Positions 16,529 to 25,060 of a stretch of DNA of 50,967 nt are shown one piece after another. A program made the position numbers and the translations under genes. The DNA is from Porphyromonas endodontalis ATCC 35406 (lineage in GTDB: Bacteria > Bacteroidota > Bacteroidia > Bacteroidales > Porphyromonadaceae). The stretch is taken from assembly GCF_000174815.1 (NCBI RefSeq), contig NZ_ACNN01000011.1:1-50967 (forward strand), read 5' to 3'. Positions within the stretch are counted from its first letter, which is position 1, and each line of letters begins with the position of its first letter. The notes below the pieces were generated by a model that saw nothing but the letters and a program-made list of their open reading frames with translations, did not search any database and was not told the DNA's origin.

Positions 16529-17452
16529 CTAGCGGCGTTGCAGAATGCGCATTTTGGCACTTCTGGCGCGGGGGTTTTCAGCGATTTCGGCATCGCTTGG
16601 TAGAATAGGTTTGCGGTTCACCACCTCTATTTCGCTCCGCTTTTGTCCGTAAATAGCGGCCATAGGGTCATTATCTTCCACACTCTGAGAGGTCCCCAAC
16701 AATCCTTTTCCCCACTCTTTTACCAAGCGGTCTTCAAGCGAATGATACGTTAGGACTACCAATCGACCGCCTGGAGCGAGGAGACTGGTAAGGCTCGTAA
16801 GCAACGAGCGTAATGCCCCCAGCTCATCGTTCACCTCTATCCGTAGTGCTTGGAAGAGCTGACTCAGTTTTTTACGTCTTAGAGGAGGTTGAGGAGGTAG
16901 TACGGGAGCCAAGACCTCTAGCAAAGACTCTATGGTGCGGTAGCCTGTTGAGGGGCGTCCCTTCTCAATAAGAGCGGCAATGCGGCGAGCGTCTTTGAGC
17001 TCTCCATAGTAATAGAATAGGTCGGAGAGAGCCTCCACGCTATAGGTATTGAGAAGATCGGCAGCCGTACGCCCGGCACGATTATTCATGCGCATATCGG
17101 GCAAAGCTCCCTCAAAACGAAAACTAAACCCTCGCTCGGCTGTATCGAAATGATGAGAAGAGACCCCCAAGTCTGCCAGCACTCCGTCTAGGTGCTCAAC
17201 GCCAAAATAACGCATCCAGCGCGAGAGATAACGAAAATCGGAGGCAACAAAAGTAAAACGCGGGTCTACCGGAGCATTGGCCATTGCGTCTTGGTCTCGA
17301 TCGAAACTATACAAATGTCCTTTTTCTCCTAGGTGTCGAAGAATCTCGCACGTATGTCCGGCACCTCCCATTGTAACGTCGGCATAGACGCCATTGGGGC
17401 GAGTAAGCAAAGCCTCTACAGCTTCGCGACAAAGTACGGGGAGGTGATACAT
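16529..17452 (-). CDS. rsmH: 16S rRNA (cytosine-1402-N4)-methyltransferase
   Basis: This 307-aa SAM-dependent methyltransferase (formerly MraW) methylates C1402 of 16S rRNA in the decoding centre. The start MYHLPVLCREAVEAL, the SAM-binding TMGGAGHT (about residues 26-33), the DGVLADLGVSSHHFD block and LVVLTYHSLEDRLVKEW all match the family in order. It ends with the usual basic NPRARSAKMRILQR. In many bacteria rsmH heads the mra/dcw cell-wall cluster, but here it lies next to rnpB and no fts or mur gene follows. Confidence 0.96.
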   Translation of the reverse strand: MYHLPVLCREAVEALLTRPNGVYADVTMGGAGHTCEILRHLGEKGHLYSFDRDQDAMANAPVDPRFTFVASDFRYLSRWMRYFGVEHLDGVLADLGVSSHHFDTAERGFSFRFEGALPDMRMNNRAGRTAADLLNTYSVEALSDLFYYYGELKDARRIAALIEKGRPSTGYRTIESLLEVLAPVLPPQPPLRRKKLSQLFQALRIEVNDELGALRSLLTSLTSLLAPGGRLVVLTYHSLEDRLVKEWGKGLLGTSQSVEDNDPMAAIYGQKRSEIEVVNRKPILPSDAEIAENPRARSAKMRILQRR

Positions 17453-17542
17453 TTATTTATCTCTTTATGAGTAACTATAACGATGTTGGGGGTATGGGGA
17501 GTGGGATCCTACCCCACAATAAGAAAGCAAAAAGGGCTCTTT

Positions 17543-17962
17543 TTGATAGACCTATAAGCCGGGTTCTGTACTCTATAACCTCTCTACAAGAGAAAAGCTA
17601 TCGAGCGTCTGCCATTAATCTACGCCATACGTTGCCGCATGGCTCTAGCAATCTACCCCCCGGCAAGGCGCGAGCAACTCCTATATGCCGGTATACTTGA
17701 TCTTACAACCCATGAGACGTACGGCAGCGAATGTCACCATCCACCCCGGTGAGCTTTTACCTCACCTTTTCACCCTTACTCATCGAAAAGAGTCCTAAAA
17801 GAACCCCGACAAGCGGTTATTCTCTGTTACGCTACTACACCTTGGATCCCCCATAAGGGGACACTCGGTGCCTTCCCGTTAGGAAGCATGGTGCTCTATG
17901 TTGCCCGGACTTTCCTCTCCTCAAGGCTTTACCCTTTAAGCAGCGACAGACCGGTCTACCAA
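17543..17962 (-). ncRNA. rnpB: RNase P RNA
   Basis: Read on the minus strand, this holds the class A RNase P signatures. GGTAGACCGGTCTGTCGCTG lies near the 5' end, GAGGAAAGTCCGGGC (around 17899-17915) is the conserved CR-I region, and ACAGAACCCGGCTTAT lies near the 3' end. The two ends pair as P1 (TTGGTAGACC, 17953-17962, with GGTCTATCAA, 17543-17552). The length of about 420 nt is normal. It processes the 5' ends of pre-tRNAs with RnpA. It begins about 32 nt after mrp ends, so it may be partly transcribed from the mrp region. A T-rich tract follows the 3' end. Confidence 0.95.
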
Positions 17963-17994
17963 AGAGAGATTTTGCTTCTATTCTCTACTATTTA

Positions 17995-19116
17995 TCAATG
18001 CTTCGAGACAATTACCTTTTTTGTTTCGGGCAAGGTCTCATTGCGCAAAGCCACCTGCTTTGCCACACGATCGGCCAACTCAGAAAAATACTCTGCAAGG
18101 AGCGTATTTTCGCCCAGAGCCACAGGAGTTCCTTCGTCCCCTGCTTCACAAACCCCTTGCACGAGGGGGATTTGTCCCAAGAGCGGCAAGCCAAGCTCTT
18201 CAGCAAGGCGTGCTCCACCCCCATTCCCAAAGATATAGTATTTATTGTTGGGGAGCTCCTCGGGGGTAAACCAAGACATATTTTCTACAATACCCAATAC
18301 AGGCACATTTACCTTATCGGTGAGGAACATGTCGATACCCTTACGAGCATCAATGAGAGCAATCTCCTGAGGAGTCGTCACCACAATAGCCCCACTCAAG
18401 CCGATGGTCTGCACAAGGGTAAGATGGATATCGCTTGTACCAGGAGGCATATCAATGAGGAGGTAATCCAATTCTCCCCAGTTGCCATCCTTAATTAGCT
18501 GACTAAGCGCATTCGAAGCCATAGAGCCACGCCATAGAAGAGCCTTGTCGGGATCCACAAAGAAGCCTATAGAGAGAAGTTTAATACCCTCTGCCACTTC
18601 AATGGGTTGGATGGTATCCCCCCGCCCTTCTATGGTCTCTATCACAGGACGCGCATCTTCGCAAGCGAACATTTTTGGCATACTGGGGCCGTAAATGTCG
18701 GCATCCAGCAAGCCCACTCGATAGCCTTTGCGAGCGAGAGCCACGGCAAGATTGGCGGTAAGTGTACTCTTACCCACTCCGCCTTTGCCCGAAAAAACAG
18801 CGAGCGTATTGCGTACGCCCTCTAGAGGATTATCGCGCTCCACCTTTTGGGGCTCATCGAAAACAGCTTTTACGTTCCCACGAACCTCCACATCCGGAGC
18901 TATATATGTCAAAATCGCTTGCTCTGCAGCTTTAATTACAGAAGCCTTAAAGGGGTCGTTGCTTTTAGCAAACTTGATAGAGAAGGATACCTTGGATCCC
19001 TCTATGCGGATGTCGTCTTGCAGCATCTCCGAAGAGACAATATCCACACCGCTACCCGGGTAGCGCACATGCTTCAATGCCTCTATAATGAGTGCCGGAT
19101 ATAATTGCGTTGCCAT
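17995..19116 (-). CDS. mrp: Mrp/ApbC-type iron-sulfur cluster carrier ATPase
   Basis: This 373-aa P-loop ATPase has an N-terminal MIP18-like DUF59 domain (about residues 1-90; LKHVRYPGSGVDIVSSEM). An Mrp/NBP35 domain follows, with the deviant Walker A FSGKGGVGKSTLTANLA near residue 110, LLDADIYGPSMPKMF, and DYLLIDMPPGTSD. It is thought to hold and pass Fe-S clusters to apoproteins. Residues ~275-310 (NMSWFTPEELPNNKYYIFGNGGG) occupy the region where many Mrp proteins have a CxxC motif. No CxxC is visible there, which is common in Bacteroidetes homologues. It starts 2 nt before the trmB stop region and follows trmB. Confidence 0.92.
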   Translation of the reverse strand: MATQLYPALIIEALKHVRYPGSGVDIVSSEMLQDDIRIEGSKVSFSIKFAKSNDPFKASVIKAAEQAILTYIAPDVEVRGNVKAVFDEPQKVERDNPLEGVRNTLAVFSGKGGVGKSTLTANLAVALARKGYRVGLLDADIYGPSMPKMFACEDARPVIETIEGRGDTIQPIEVAEGIKLLSIGFFVDPDKALLWRGSMASNALSQLIKDGNWGELDYLLIDMPPGTSDIHLTLVQTIGLSGAIVVTTPQEIALIDARKGIDMFLTDKVNVPVLGIVENMSWFTPEELPNNKYYIFGNGGGARLAEELGLPLLGQIPLVQGVCEAGDEGTPVALGENTLLAEYFSELADRVAKQVALRNETLPETKKVIVSKH

Positions 19117-19118
19117 AT

Positions 19119-19907
19119 TTATTTAGATCTGTTGTTCTCTATTTCCTCAAAAGAAGGGGGAGAGACTACACCACGAGAGAAGCTATGATAATCGTCATGC
19201 TCCGGCTCCTCCTCCGGCTCTACAAAAGTCTCTCTGTGGGGCAATTGCCAAGAGATATATTTGATGGACTTACCACGACTCAGCCACTGCGCCTCGTAGG
19301 CCGTCTGTGTATTGGGGATCTGCTCTAGCACATTACGTCCCGTGCCGTAGAGGTCTTCTGTAGCGAGGCGTGGGCAAATTTCGTTTGCCGCTAGGAGATC
19401 TTGCGCATATTGATAGAGGAAAGGGCTATCGGTCTTTAGATGGATAATACCCTCTTTCGCTAGGATACGTCTGTAAAGCCGAAAGGCAAACGAAGAGACG
19501 AGTCTTGCCCTTGTTTTCGACATTTGGGGGTCTGGGAAAGTGATCCAAATCTCACTAATCTCTCCCTCCGAGAAGAAGCGATCGAGCAAATTTATGTCCG
19601 TACGCACAAAGGCGGCATTGGGCATTTTTGTACGATGAGCCACCCCGGCACCAGCCCACAGACGCGCCCCTTTGCGGTCGAATCCCACGTAGAGCGACCC
19701 GGGATTACTCGCTGCAAGTGCCACTGTATATTCCCCTCTACCGCAGCCCAGCTCTATAACAAGAGGCGAGGAGGGGGAGGCAAAATACTCGGTACGCCAA
19801 GAGCCTTTATAGGGGAATCCCTCAGCCTCTAGACGCGCATAAGGGTACTGAAGAACGCACGAAAAGGTCTCTAGATCTGCAAACTTAGAGAGTTTATTTT
19901 TGCCCAT
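19119..19907 (-). CDS. trmB: tRNA (guanine-N7-)-methyltransferase
   Basis: This 262-aa enzyme makes m7G46 in the variable loop of tRNAs, using SAM. The SAM site ELGCGRGEYTVALA lies near residue 52. YVGFDRKGARLW, AFVRTDINLL, and EIWITFPDPQMSKTRARLV (catalytic Asp in the FPDP block) follow in family order, then the HLKTDSPFLY block. A charged ~40-residue tail is extra. It follows the small acidic gene by 3 nt and precedes mrp by 2 nt, implying co-transcription. Confidence 0.94.
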   Translation of the reverse strand: MGKNKLSKFADLETFSCVLQYPYARLEAEGFPYKGSWRTEYFASPSSPLVIELGCGRGEYTVALAASNPGSLYVGFDRKGARLWAGAGVAHRTKMPNAAFVRTDINLLDRFFSEGEISEIWITFPDPQMSKTRARLVSSFAFRLYRRILAKEGIIHLKTDSPFLYQYAQDLLAANEICPRLATEDLYGTGRNVLEQIPNTQTAYEAQWLSRGKSIKYISWQLPHRETFVEPEEEPEHDDYHSFSRGVVSPPSFEEIENNRSK

Positions 19908-19910
19908 CTA

Positions 19911-20252
19911 CTAAGCCTCTTCTTGCCCCTCTTCAAAGCCACAGAAATCCATTTCGGCCTCTACAATCGACAAGACTTCCTCTTCCGAAAAAGAACCGAT
20001 TTGGTCCTTCTTGGCATTCTTGATAATGTATTCCACAATCTCCGAGAGGTCAATATCCACTACCGAATCGTCACTCTCGTCTTCAAACTCCTCTATAATG
20101 CCACGGCTTTCGTAGTATTCGTAGATCAAGTCGACGAAGTAAACAATATCATCATCACTGAGACGTTCCTTTAGAGCCGGAGAGAGTTTCTTACGGATAT
20201 AGGCGACAGCTTCGCTATCGTCGTACTCAAAAGATTCGGGTTCGTTATTCAT
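19911..20252 (-). CDS. Small acidic protein of unknown function
   Basis: The protein is 113 aa from ATG at 20252. An upstream in-frame start (20315) exists, but the extra residues are encoded inside meaB. AAGGAAC upstream of 20252 gives a ribosome-binding site. The protein is very acidic (stretches such as EDESDDSVVDIDLSEI and an EEGQEEA end) and mostly helical. I do not recognise a named domain; it resembles small Bacteroidetes conserved hypotheticals. Its ATG overlaps the meaB stop by 8 nt, so translational coupling with meaB is likely, and trmB follows directly. Confidence 0.7.
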   Translation of the reverse strand: MNNEPESFEYDDSEAVAYIRKKLSPALKERLSDDDIVYFVDLIYEYYESRGIIEEFEDESDDSVVDIDLSEIVEYIIKNAKKDQIGSFSEEEVLSIVEAEMDFCGFEEGQEEA

Positions 20253-21369
20253 TATATGTTGTTCCTTGTGATATACTATTATAATAAGAAGAGAGGAGAC
20301 GATGAGCCGCAACAAAGGGCGTTATACTCTCTGACTGCACGGCGTGCTCCATCTCCGGGAGGAGCTTCTTGATCGCCTCGTTGTGGAAAAACGAATGCTT
20401 GAGGGCATCATTGATCGCCTCATACATCCACCATTTGGCTTGACGCTGGCGTTTGAGCTCGAAGTAACCCGTGTCTACAGTGTAGTGGCGATACTTGTCA
20501 ATCATATCAAAGATCTCCTTAATCCCAATCGCGTAGTAACCGCTATAGGTAAGCACTTTAGGCTCCCATCCCGACTCTGTTTGGGGAAAGAGTTGCAACG
20601 CATTGCGGAAGTGGGCGGCGGCGAGTCGTGCAGCGTCGACATTCTCTCCGTCGGCTTTGTTTATGACAATACCATCTGCCATCTCCATGATTCCCCTTTT
20701 GATCCCTTGCAATTCGTCTCCGGTACCGGCAAGTTGGATGAGCAAAAAGAAGTCTACCATAGAGTGCACCGCGGTTTCACTTTGCCCTACACCCACGGTT
20801 TCTACAAAGATCGTATCGAACCCGGCAGCCTCGCACAAAATAATGGTTTCGCGCGTTTTTCGCGCCACCCCCCCCAGTGAATCTCCGGCAGCACTCGGGC
20901 GAATAAACGCATTCGGCTCACGAGCGAGTTGCTCCATACGCGTCTTATCTCCTAAGATACTCCCTCTACTCACTTCGCTAGTAGGGTCGATAGCCAAAAC
21001 GGCAAGCTTACGCCCTTGGCGAATAAGGTGCATACCAAAGGAGTCTATACTTGTACTCTTGCCGGCCCCGGGCACCCCTGTAATACCAATACGGATGCTC
21101 TTGCCGGCATAGGGTAGGCAACCCTCTATGATAGCCTGCGCCTTCGCACGATGTGCCTCCAGCGTACTCTCCACAAGGGTAACGGCTTGACTTAAACGCG
21201 TAATATCCCCTGCCACGATCGCCTCCACATACTGCTCAACAGACAACTCCGGCAGACGACGTCTCCGGAAGTGCGGATTGACAATGGGAGGCGCAGATGC
21301 CACCCCACTCTGTACCTTAAGCCCCTTGTAGGCAGGGTCATTCTCCGGGTGGTGGTGCTTATCTTCCAT
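20245..21369 (-). CDS. meaB: MeaB/ArgK-type GTPase, methylmalonyl-CoA mutase chaperone
   Basis: This 374-aa G3E-family GTPase protects and reactivates B12-dependent methylmalonyl-CoA mutase. The P-loop GITGVPGAGKST lies near residues 95-106. Then come LAIDPTSEVSRGSILGDKTRM, FVETVGVGQSE and the NKAD guanine-specificity motif (VINKADGEN). The C-terminal helices match the dimerisation part of the family. The mutase itself is not in this window. The stop TAA overlaps the start of the following 113-aa gene. Confidence 0.94.
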   Translation of the reverse strand: MEDKHHHPENDPAYKGLKVQSGVASAPPIVNPHFRRRRLPELSVEQYVEAIVAGDITRLSQAVTLVESTLEAHRAKAQAIIEGCLPYAGKSIRIGITGVPGAGKSTSIDSFGMHLIRQGRKLAVLAIDPTSEVSRGSILGDKTRMEQLAREPNAFIRPSAAGDSLGGVARKTRETIILCEAAGFDTIFVETVGVGQSETAVHSMVDFFLLIQLAGTGDELQGIKRGIMEMADGIVINKADGENVDAARLAAAHFRNALQLFPQTESGWEPKVLTYSGYYAIGIKEIFDMIDKYRHYTVDTGYFELKRQRQAKWWMYEAINDALKHSFFHNEAIKKLLPEMEHAVQSESITPFVAAHRLLSSYYNSISQGTTYNE

Positions 21370-21404
21370 GGGGATAATTGTCTTATTCGCTTTCGGCGAC
21401 GAAT

Positions 21405-22523
21405 TTACTTCCTAACTGCCGCTTCAAAACGCACTTTACGAAGGGGGCCATGAGGGTCGTTGACCAAAATATCAACGTTCTGCGAGAGCTTCCCTCCCTG
21501 ACGAGCGACCTCTCGCATATTCACGCTATAAACCAACTCGCCCTTCTCTCCAGCGGCTACGATCTTGCTCTTCGCCTTGATTTTTATTGCCTTATTGTCC
21601 GATACGATACTATAGATTTCGAGAGGAGCATCTCCCTTATTCTCTATGGAGATGCGCCCCTTGATGGTCTCCGTTGCCGAACGTTCACCAAAATCGAAAT
21701 AGGTAAGCAAATCCATTTTGGGAGCCATCTCGGTAGCTATCATAAGTTCATCGGGGACTACAGGCATACTCACTTTAATATCGGTACGCTCACGAACACC
21801 CCCTTGAGTATCCCATGCCTCAAGACGTAAAACGCCCTGACGAAGAGCCGGTTTGTCCTTGGGGGAAACCAAAGAGGTGAGATAAAGCTCCTCGGGTTCA
21901 TTAGGTGCTAAAGTAAACTCTGTCTTACTGATAGAAACGAATTTGGGCACCTTACGGAGGCGTACCATAATGGGTTGATTGGTAGGATTATTGACTACCA
22001 AACGAATTGCGGCTTCGCCTTCGGCAGAAACGATAGGGAATGCGAGGTGTTGATTGCTCACCTGAAGGCCTCCCACTCGGAGCTGATATTTCCGATCTTC
22101 ATTCCCCCCAAGCGTAGTTACGTTCCCCTTGATTACGAGCTCCTTGGGGAGCTCTCCGGCATTGGAGTAGATACGCACTTTCTTGACAAAGGTACCGGGT
22201 CTCCCCTCCGGATTATAGCTCACTCGCACCTCGCCCTTAGCTCCGGGCTCTACGGTCTCCCGTGTATAAGAGGGGGTAGTACAGCCACAATCTGCCGTAG
22301 CATTGGTAATAACGAGTGGGGCATTCCCCGTATTCGTAAAGGAGAAAATGCACCCAACTGGGCCTTTTTCTTCTGCTACCAAACCAAAGTTGTGGACGGA
22401 GTCTGCAAAAGTTATTGCAGGGATTGCTTCTCCCATTACACCCTGCGCCCACAGACTGTAAGCCCCAGAGAAGAGTACAGAAGAGATCAGAAAAAGTATC
22501 CCAAGGCGTATTATTCGTTTCAT
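21405..22523 (-). CDS. Exported DUF1573 protein, two or three repeats
   Basis: This 372-aa protein has a Sec signal peptide (about residues 1-27, ending near WAQG). Its first domain is a DUF1573 unit: HNFGLVAEEKGPVGCIFSF, then TNATADCGCTTPSY and VRVSYNPEGRPGTFVKKVR. Two further Ig-like units follow without the CGC motif. DUF1573 domains are beta-sandwiches related to the ASPM/SPD-2/hydin group and common in Bacteroidetes; their role is not established. It follows the 130-aa DUF1573 gene by 86 nt and precedes meaB by 35 nt. Confidence 0.8.
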   Translation of the reverse strand: MKRIIRLGILFLISSVLFSGAYSLWAQGVMGEAIPAITFADSVHNFGLVAEEKGPVGCIFSFTNTGNAPLVITNATADCGCTTPSYTRETVEPGAKGEVRVSYNPEGRPGTFVKKVRIYSNAGELPKELVIKGNVTTLGGNEDRKYQLRVGGLQVSNQHLAFPIVSAEGEAAIRLVVNNPTNQPIMVRLRKVPKFVSISKTEFTLAPNEPEELYLTSLVSPKDKPALRQGVLRLEAWDTQGGVRERTDIKVSMPVVPDELMIATEMAPKMDLLTYFDFGERSATETIKGRISIENKGDAPLEIYSIVSDNKAIKIKAKSKIVAAGEKGELVYSVNMREVARQGGKLSQNVDILVNDPHGPLRKVRFEAAVRK

Positions 22524-22609
22524 AACTATGGCAAAAACCGCCCCCTAAGGGTAGTCCATAGAAAGGATTGCCCTCAGAGGGAGGAAATAATCTTTCTCTG
22601 TACGGACTT

Positions 22610-23002
22610 TTACTCTACCGTACCTTTTATCTGAAGCGTAAAGGCCCCATCTTTGCCGTTACTATAGACAGCGACGGTCTTTACGAACTGACCGGGACGA
22701 CCGGCAGGGTTGTAGGTAACCTTGATCTTAGACTCCTTGCCCGGAGCGACAGGCTCGGTCGAAAACTCGGGTTTAGTACAGCCACACGCTGCATTTACTC
22801 GAGTAATAACGAGAGGAGCCGTACCCACATTCTTAATCACAAAGACGTGGCTTACGGGGCCATTTACTTCCTTGATGGTTCCAAAGTCGAACTCAGTTTT
22901 ATCTGCACTTATAACGGCACCATTCCCTTTCTTATCGTTCTGTGCCAAGGCTACTCCCAAAGAGAAAAAGAGGGTAACCAGTAGAAAAACAACTTTCTTC
23001 AT
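22610..23002 (-). CDS. Small exported DUF1573 protein
   Basis: This 130-aa protein has a signal peptide (about residues 1-20, ending VALAQ) and a single DUF1573 domain. The landmarks are DFGTIKEVNGPVSHVFVI, VNAACGCTKPEF, and VTYNPAGRPGQFVKTV. It is clearly a paralogue of the first domain of the next gene, and both carry a CGCT motif at the same place. The tandem pair probably arose by duplication. Possible minus-strand -7 box TATATTTG lies at 23074-23081. Confidence 0.85.
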   Translation of the reverse strand: MKKVVFLLVTLFFSLGVALAQNDKKGNGAVISADKTEFDFGTIKEVNGPVSHVFVIKNVGTAPLVITRVNAACGCTKPEFSTEPVAPGKESKIKVTYNPAGRPGQFVKTVAVYSNGKDGAFTLQIKGTVE

Positions 23003-23073
23003 AGCATTGTATATTACTTTACTATCCTATTATCCTTTGACAATACAACACCGATAACGTTTACTCGGCTCCG

Positions 23074-23081
23074 CAAATATA
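23074..23081 (-). promoter_or_regulatory. Possible -7 box for the DUF1573 pair
   Basis: TATATTTG on the minus strand fits TAnnTTTG and lies 72 nt before the 130-aa gene. No TTG is found at the proper distance. Confidence 0.35.
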
Positions 23082-23406
23082 CAAAGCTTTTTGCTAAGCG
23101 GATCTTTTTTGGGAGGGACAAAGAGAGAAAGACTCCCCCTGTTTTGTGTATAAATGCCGCACCGTCAGTAAGAAAATAGCACGACTTCCTTCCCCAAAAC
23201 TACCCTAGAGATCTTTTATTCCTACCTTACCCCCCCCCTCCTGATTACCCTAAAAAGAAAAAAGTACAGTCCATGAAACTTTTTGTTTTAGGCCTGTATC
23301 TCACAAAATTTAGGGCAAAGAAATTTCTCCATTTCACAGAGAGGGAGCGAAGAAGGAGATTGACTTCAACTCTTCTTGTGTAGCATCGTATTGTTCAATG
23401 TTTCCC
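23082..23406. other. Divergent intergenic region with a dispersed repeat
   Basis: This region separates the minus-strand DUF1573 genes from the plus-strand surface cluster. It holds no plausible gene. It contains one copy of the dispersed element (23272-23339), a poly-C tract (about 23230-23238), and TCTTTTATTCCTACC at about 23215, also seen at about 50412. Confidence 0.6.
23272..23339 (+). repeat. Dispersed 68-bp intergenic element, copy 1
   Basis: This copy starts CATGAAA, has AGGGCA at offset 41-46 and ends TTTCACAG at 61-68. The same anchors with the same spacing occur at 50407-50474 (plus) and, with a diverged first anchor, at 29647-29714 (minus). All copies lie between genes. Confidence 0.6.
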
Positions 23407-23414
23407 TATCTTTG
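23407..23414 (+). promoter_or_regulatory. -7 box for the 23543 lipoprotein gene
   Basis: TATCTTTG matches TAnnTTTG. Transcription would start just after it, which argues against the upstream in-frame ATG at 23414 and supports the start at 23543. The -33 element is not clear. Confidence 0.45.
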
Positions 23415-23542
23415 TGACACAAAGGCTGAGATTTTTCTTTCACCCTGCTAAAAAGGAGGATAAGTCGGAGGCTCGTAAGGATTTTGCACTGCAAAATAGT
23501 TCTCCCAAGAAAATAAGTACAAATACACTAGAATACCCCAAA

Positions 23543-24787
23543 ATGAAAAAAATCAGTAGCATCTGCTTCTTACTTGTGACCATGCTGCTCGCAGCATGTG
23601 ATGGGTCGGTAAAACCCTCCCAAACCAAGCTTACACTCAGTACCGATAAACTCACCATCATGGCCGATGGCGAGGACAAAGCGGTCTTTACAGTACGCGA
23701 CCAGGCCAATCAAGATTGCTCTCAAAAAGCTATATATAAGGTCAACGGGAAAAAGATAGACAAGGCGGAATTTTCCACCAAGACCCCCGGAGAATACAAA
23801 GTAGTAGCCGTGGTTGGGGAGGTCGTTTCCAACGAAATTACCATCAAAGCGCACGAAAAAAAAGCTGAGGTAAAGGCTATTATCCTCAAAGTGGACAAGA
23901 CTACAGTATTGGCAGATGGTATAGATAAGATAGCCCTCTCGTGCTATGATGCCGACAATCAGGGAGGGGAACCTCTCAAAGAGGTTGCCTACTTTGCCAA
24001 CGGAGAGAAGCTAGAGGGTGCTGCATTCCAACCCAAAGAGGCAGGCACATTCAAGCTCAAAGCTCAATATGGCGATCTGTTTTCGCCCGAGATTGAGGTA
24101 ACAGCAACAAAGGGAGAACCGGAGGATTTCAAACCCACTCCACACGTTCTGCTCGAAGACTGGACGGGGACTTGGTGCCCAGCCTGCCCCAGGGCTCATG
24201 CAATACTGGAAGAGGCTGCTAAAGATCCTAAGTTTGTAACCCTTGAGATTCATGTTGCTTCGGGAAGACAGGATCCCTTTGCTGTTGATCAATTAGTTCG
24301 GGATCTCGTTGCACCCCAAGGCATAAGGGCATTCCCTACGATTAGGGCTAATCGCACGTATTCCTCACCCCTCAATTTTGAAATGATTAAAAAGACGTTT
24401 GCCGACATCGCCGCTCAAGTTGGTATTGCATTGGAGGTAAAGCTTGAGAATGGCAATGTTGTAGCAAAAACAAAAGTACGCCGTCAACCATCCTTTACAT
24501 CGGAGATTCGTCTCTGTGTTGCCCTCTACGAAAACAACCTACATGCCGATCAGGCCAACGGCGCTAGGAACCAAAGATTTGACCACGTACTCCGCGACTT
24601 CTACAATAAAGCATCGCTTGGGTTTGGTGTAGAGTTTGAGGGCGATATCCATGCCGGGCAGTACGTCTTTACCCCTGAGAGCAATTGGAAACAACAAGAC
24701 CTCGGGGTCATTGTTATGGCACTCGACAAGAAAGGGCGAGTGCTTAACGCTCAGTATGCCAATATTGGCGATAGCAAAGGTTACTAA
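23543..24787 (+). CDS. Omp28-like lipoprotein with a thioredoxin-type CxxC motif
   Basis: The lipoprotein is 414 aa from ATG at 23543. MKKISSICFLLVTMLLAAC gives a lipobox LAAC with Cys19. The frame is open upstream to 23414 but that part lies at the predicted transcription start. Residues ~27-100 and ~105-185 are two similar Ig-like repeats (LTLSTDKLTIMADGEDKA versus LKVDKTTVLADGIDKIA). The C-terminal half holds LLEDWTGTWCPACPRAH, a thioredoxin-fold CPAC site, followed by an Omp28-like beta region (FDHVLRDFYN near residue 345). It may be a surface or periplasmic-facing thiol protein. It heads the second surface-protein cluster. Confidence 0.75.
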   Translation: MKKISSICFLLVTMLLAACDGSVKPSQTKLTLSTDKLTIMADGEDKAVFTVRDQANQDCSQKAIYKVNGKKIDKAEFSTKTPGEYKVVAVVGEVVSNEITIKAHEKKAEVKAIILKVDKTTVLADGIDKIALSCYDADNQGGEPLKEVAYFANGEKLEGAAFQPKEAGTFKLKAQYGDLFSPEIEVTATKGEPEDFKPTPHVLLEDWTGTWCPACPRAHAILEEAAKDPKFVTLEIHVASGRQDPFAVDQLVRDLVAPQGIRAFPTIRANRTYSSPLNFEMIKKTFADIAAQVGIALEVKLENGNVVAKTKVRRQPSFTSEIRLCVALYENNLHADQANGARNQRFDHVLRDFYNKASLGFGVEFEGDIHAGQYVFTPESNWKQQDLGVIVMALDKKGRVLNAQYANIGDSKGY

Positions 24788-24811
24788 ATAGTAGACTTCT
24801 TAGGTTGTGAT

Positions 24812-24930
24812 GAACGTATCCCCTCCCTGCCGGCTTCGGAAGAAATTGCATCAGCCGGCAGTATGGAGGCGGTATTTGTCGCTTTATCCTCCAACGCCAA
24901 GGGCTGACAGCCTCACTCTCCTATACGTTC
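24812..24930 (+). ncRNA. Candidate multi-stem structured RNA
   Basis: GAACGTAT (24812-24819) and ATACGTTC (24923-24930) close a region that holds CTGCCGGCT/AGCCGGCAG (24827-24835 with 24853-24861) and a small GGCT-gac-AGCC hairpin (24902-24912). GGAGG at 24865-24869 can pair with CCTCC at 24822-24826 or with CCTCC at 24888-24892. This is seen in the sequence; function is unknown. It lies in the 273-nt gap between two surface-protein genes and could be a terminator, attenuator or small RNA. Confidence 0.4.
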
Positions 24931-24983
24931 TAATTATTTGTTTCTCTTCTATCCTTTTTGGCCAGAGCGAAAGAAAATATTAT

Positions 24984-24991
24984 TATATTTG
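24984..24991 (+). promoter_or_regulatory. -7 box for the 25061 gene
   Basis: TATATTTG matches TAnnTTTG and lies 69 nt before the start codon. TTTG at 24957-24960 could be the -33 element, but the spacing (23 nt) is longer than at other promoters here. Confidence 0.45.
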
Positions 24992-25060
24992 CCTGCGAAA
25001 GTATCTCTCTTACAGCACTGTAATTGAAGTTTATTAACACAAACAATCAGGTTTAGTACA

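Noticed and set aside
24812-24930. Reading the multi-stem element as a tRNA
   Set aside because: Stem lengths and loops do not fit a cloverleaf, and no T-arm consensus is present.
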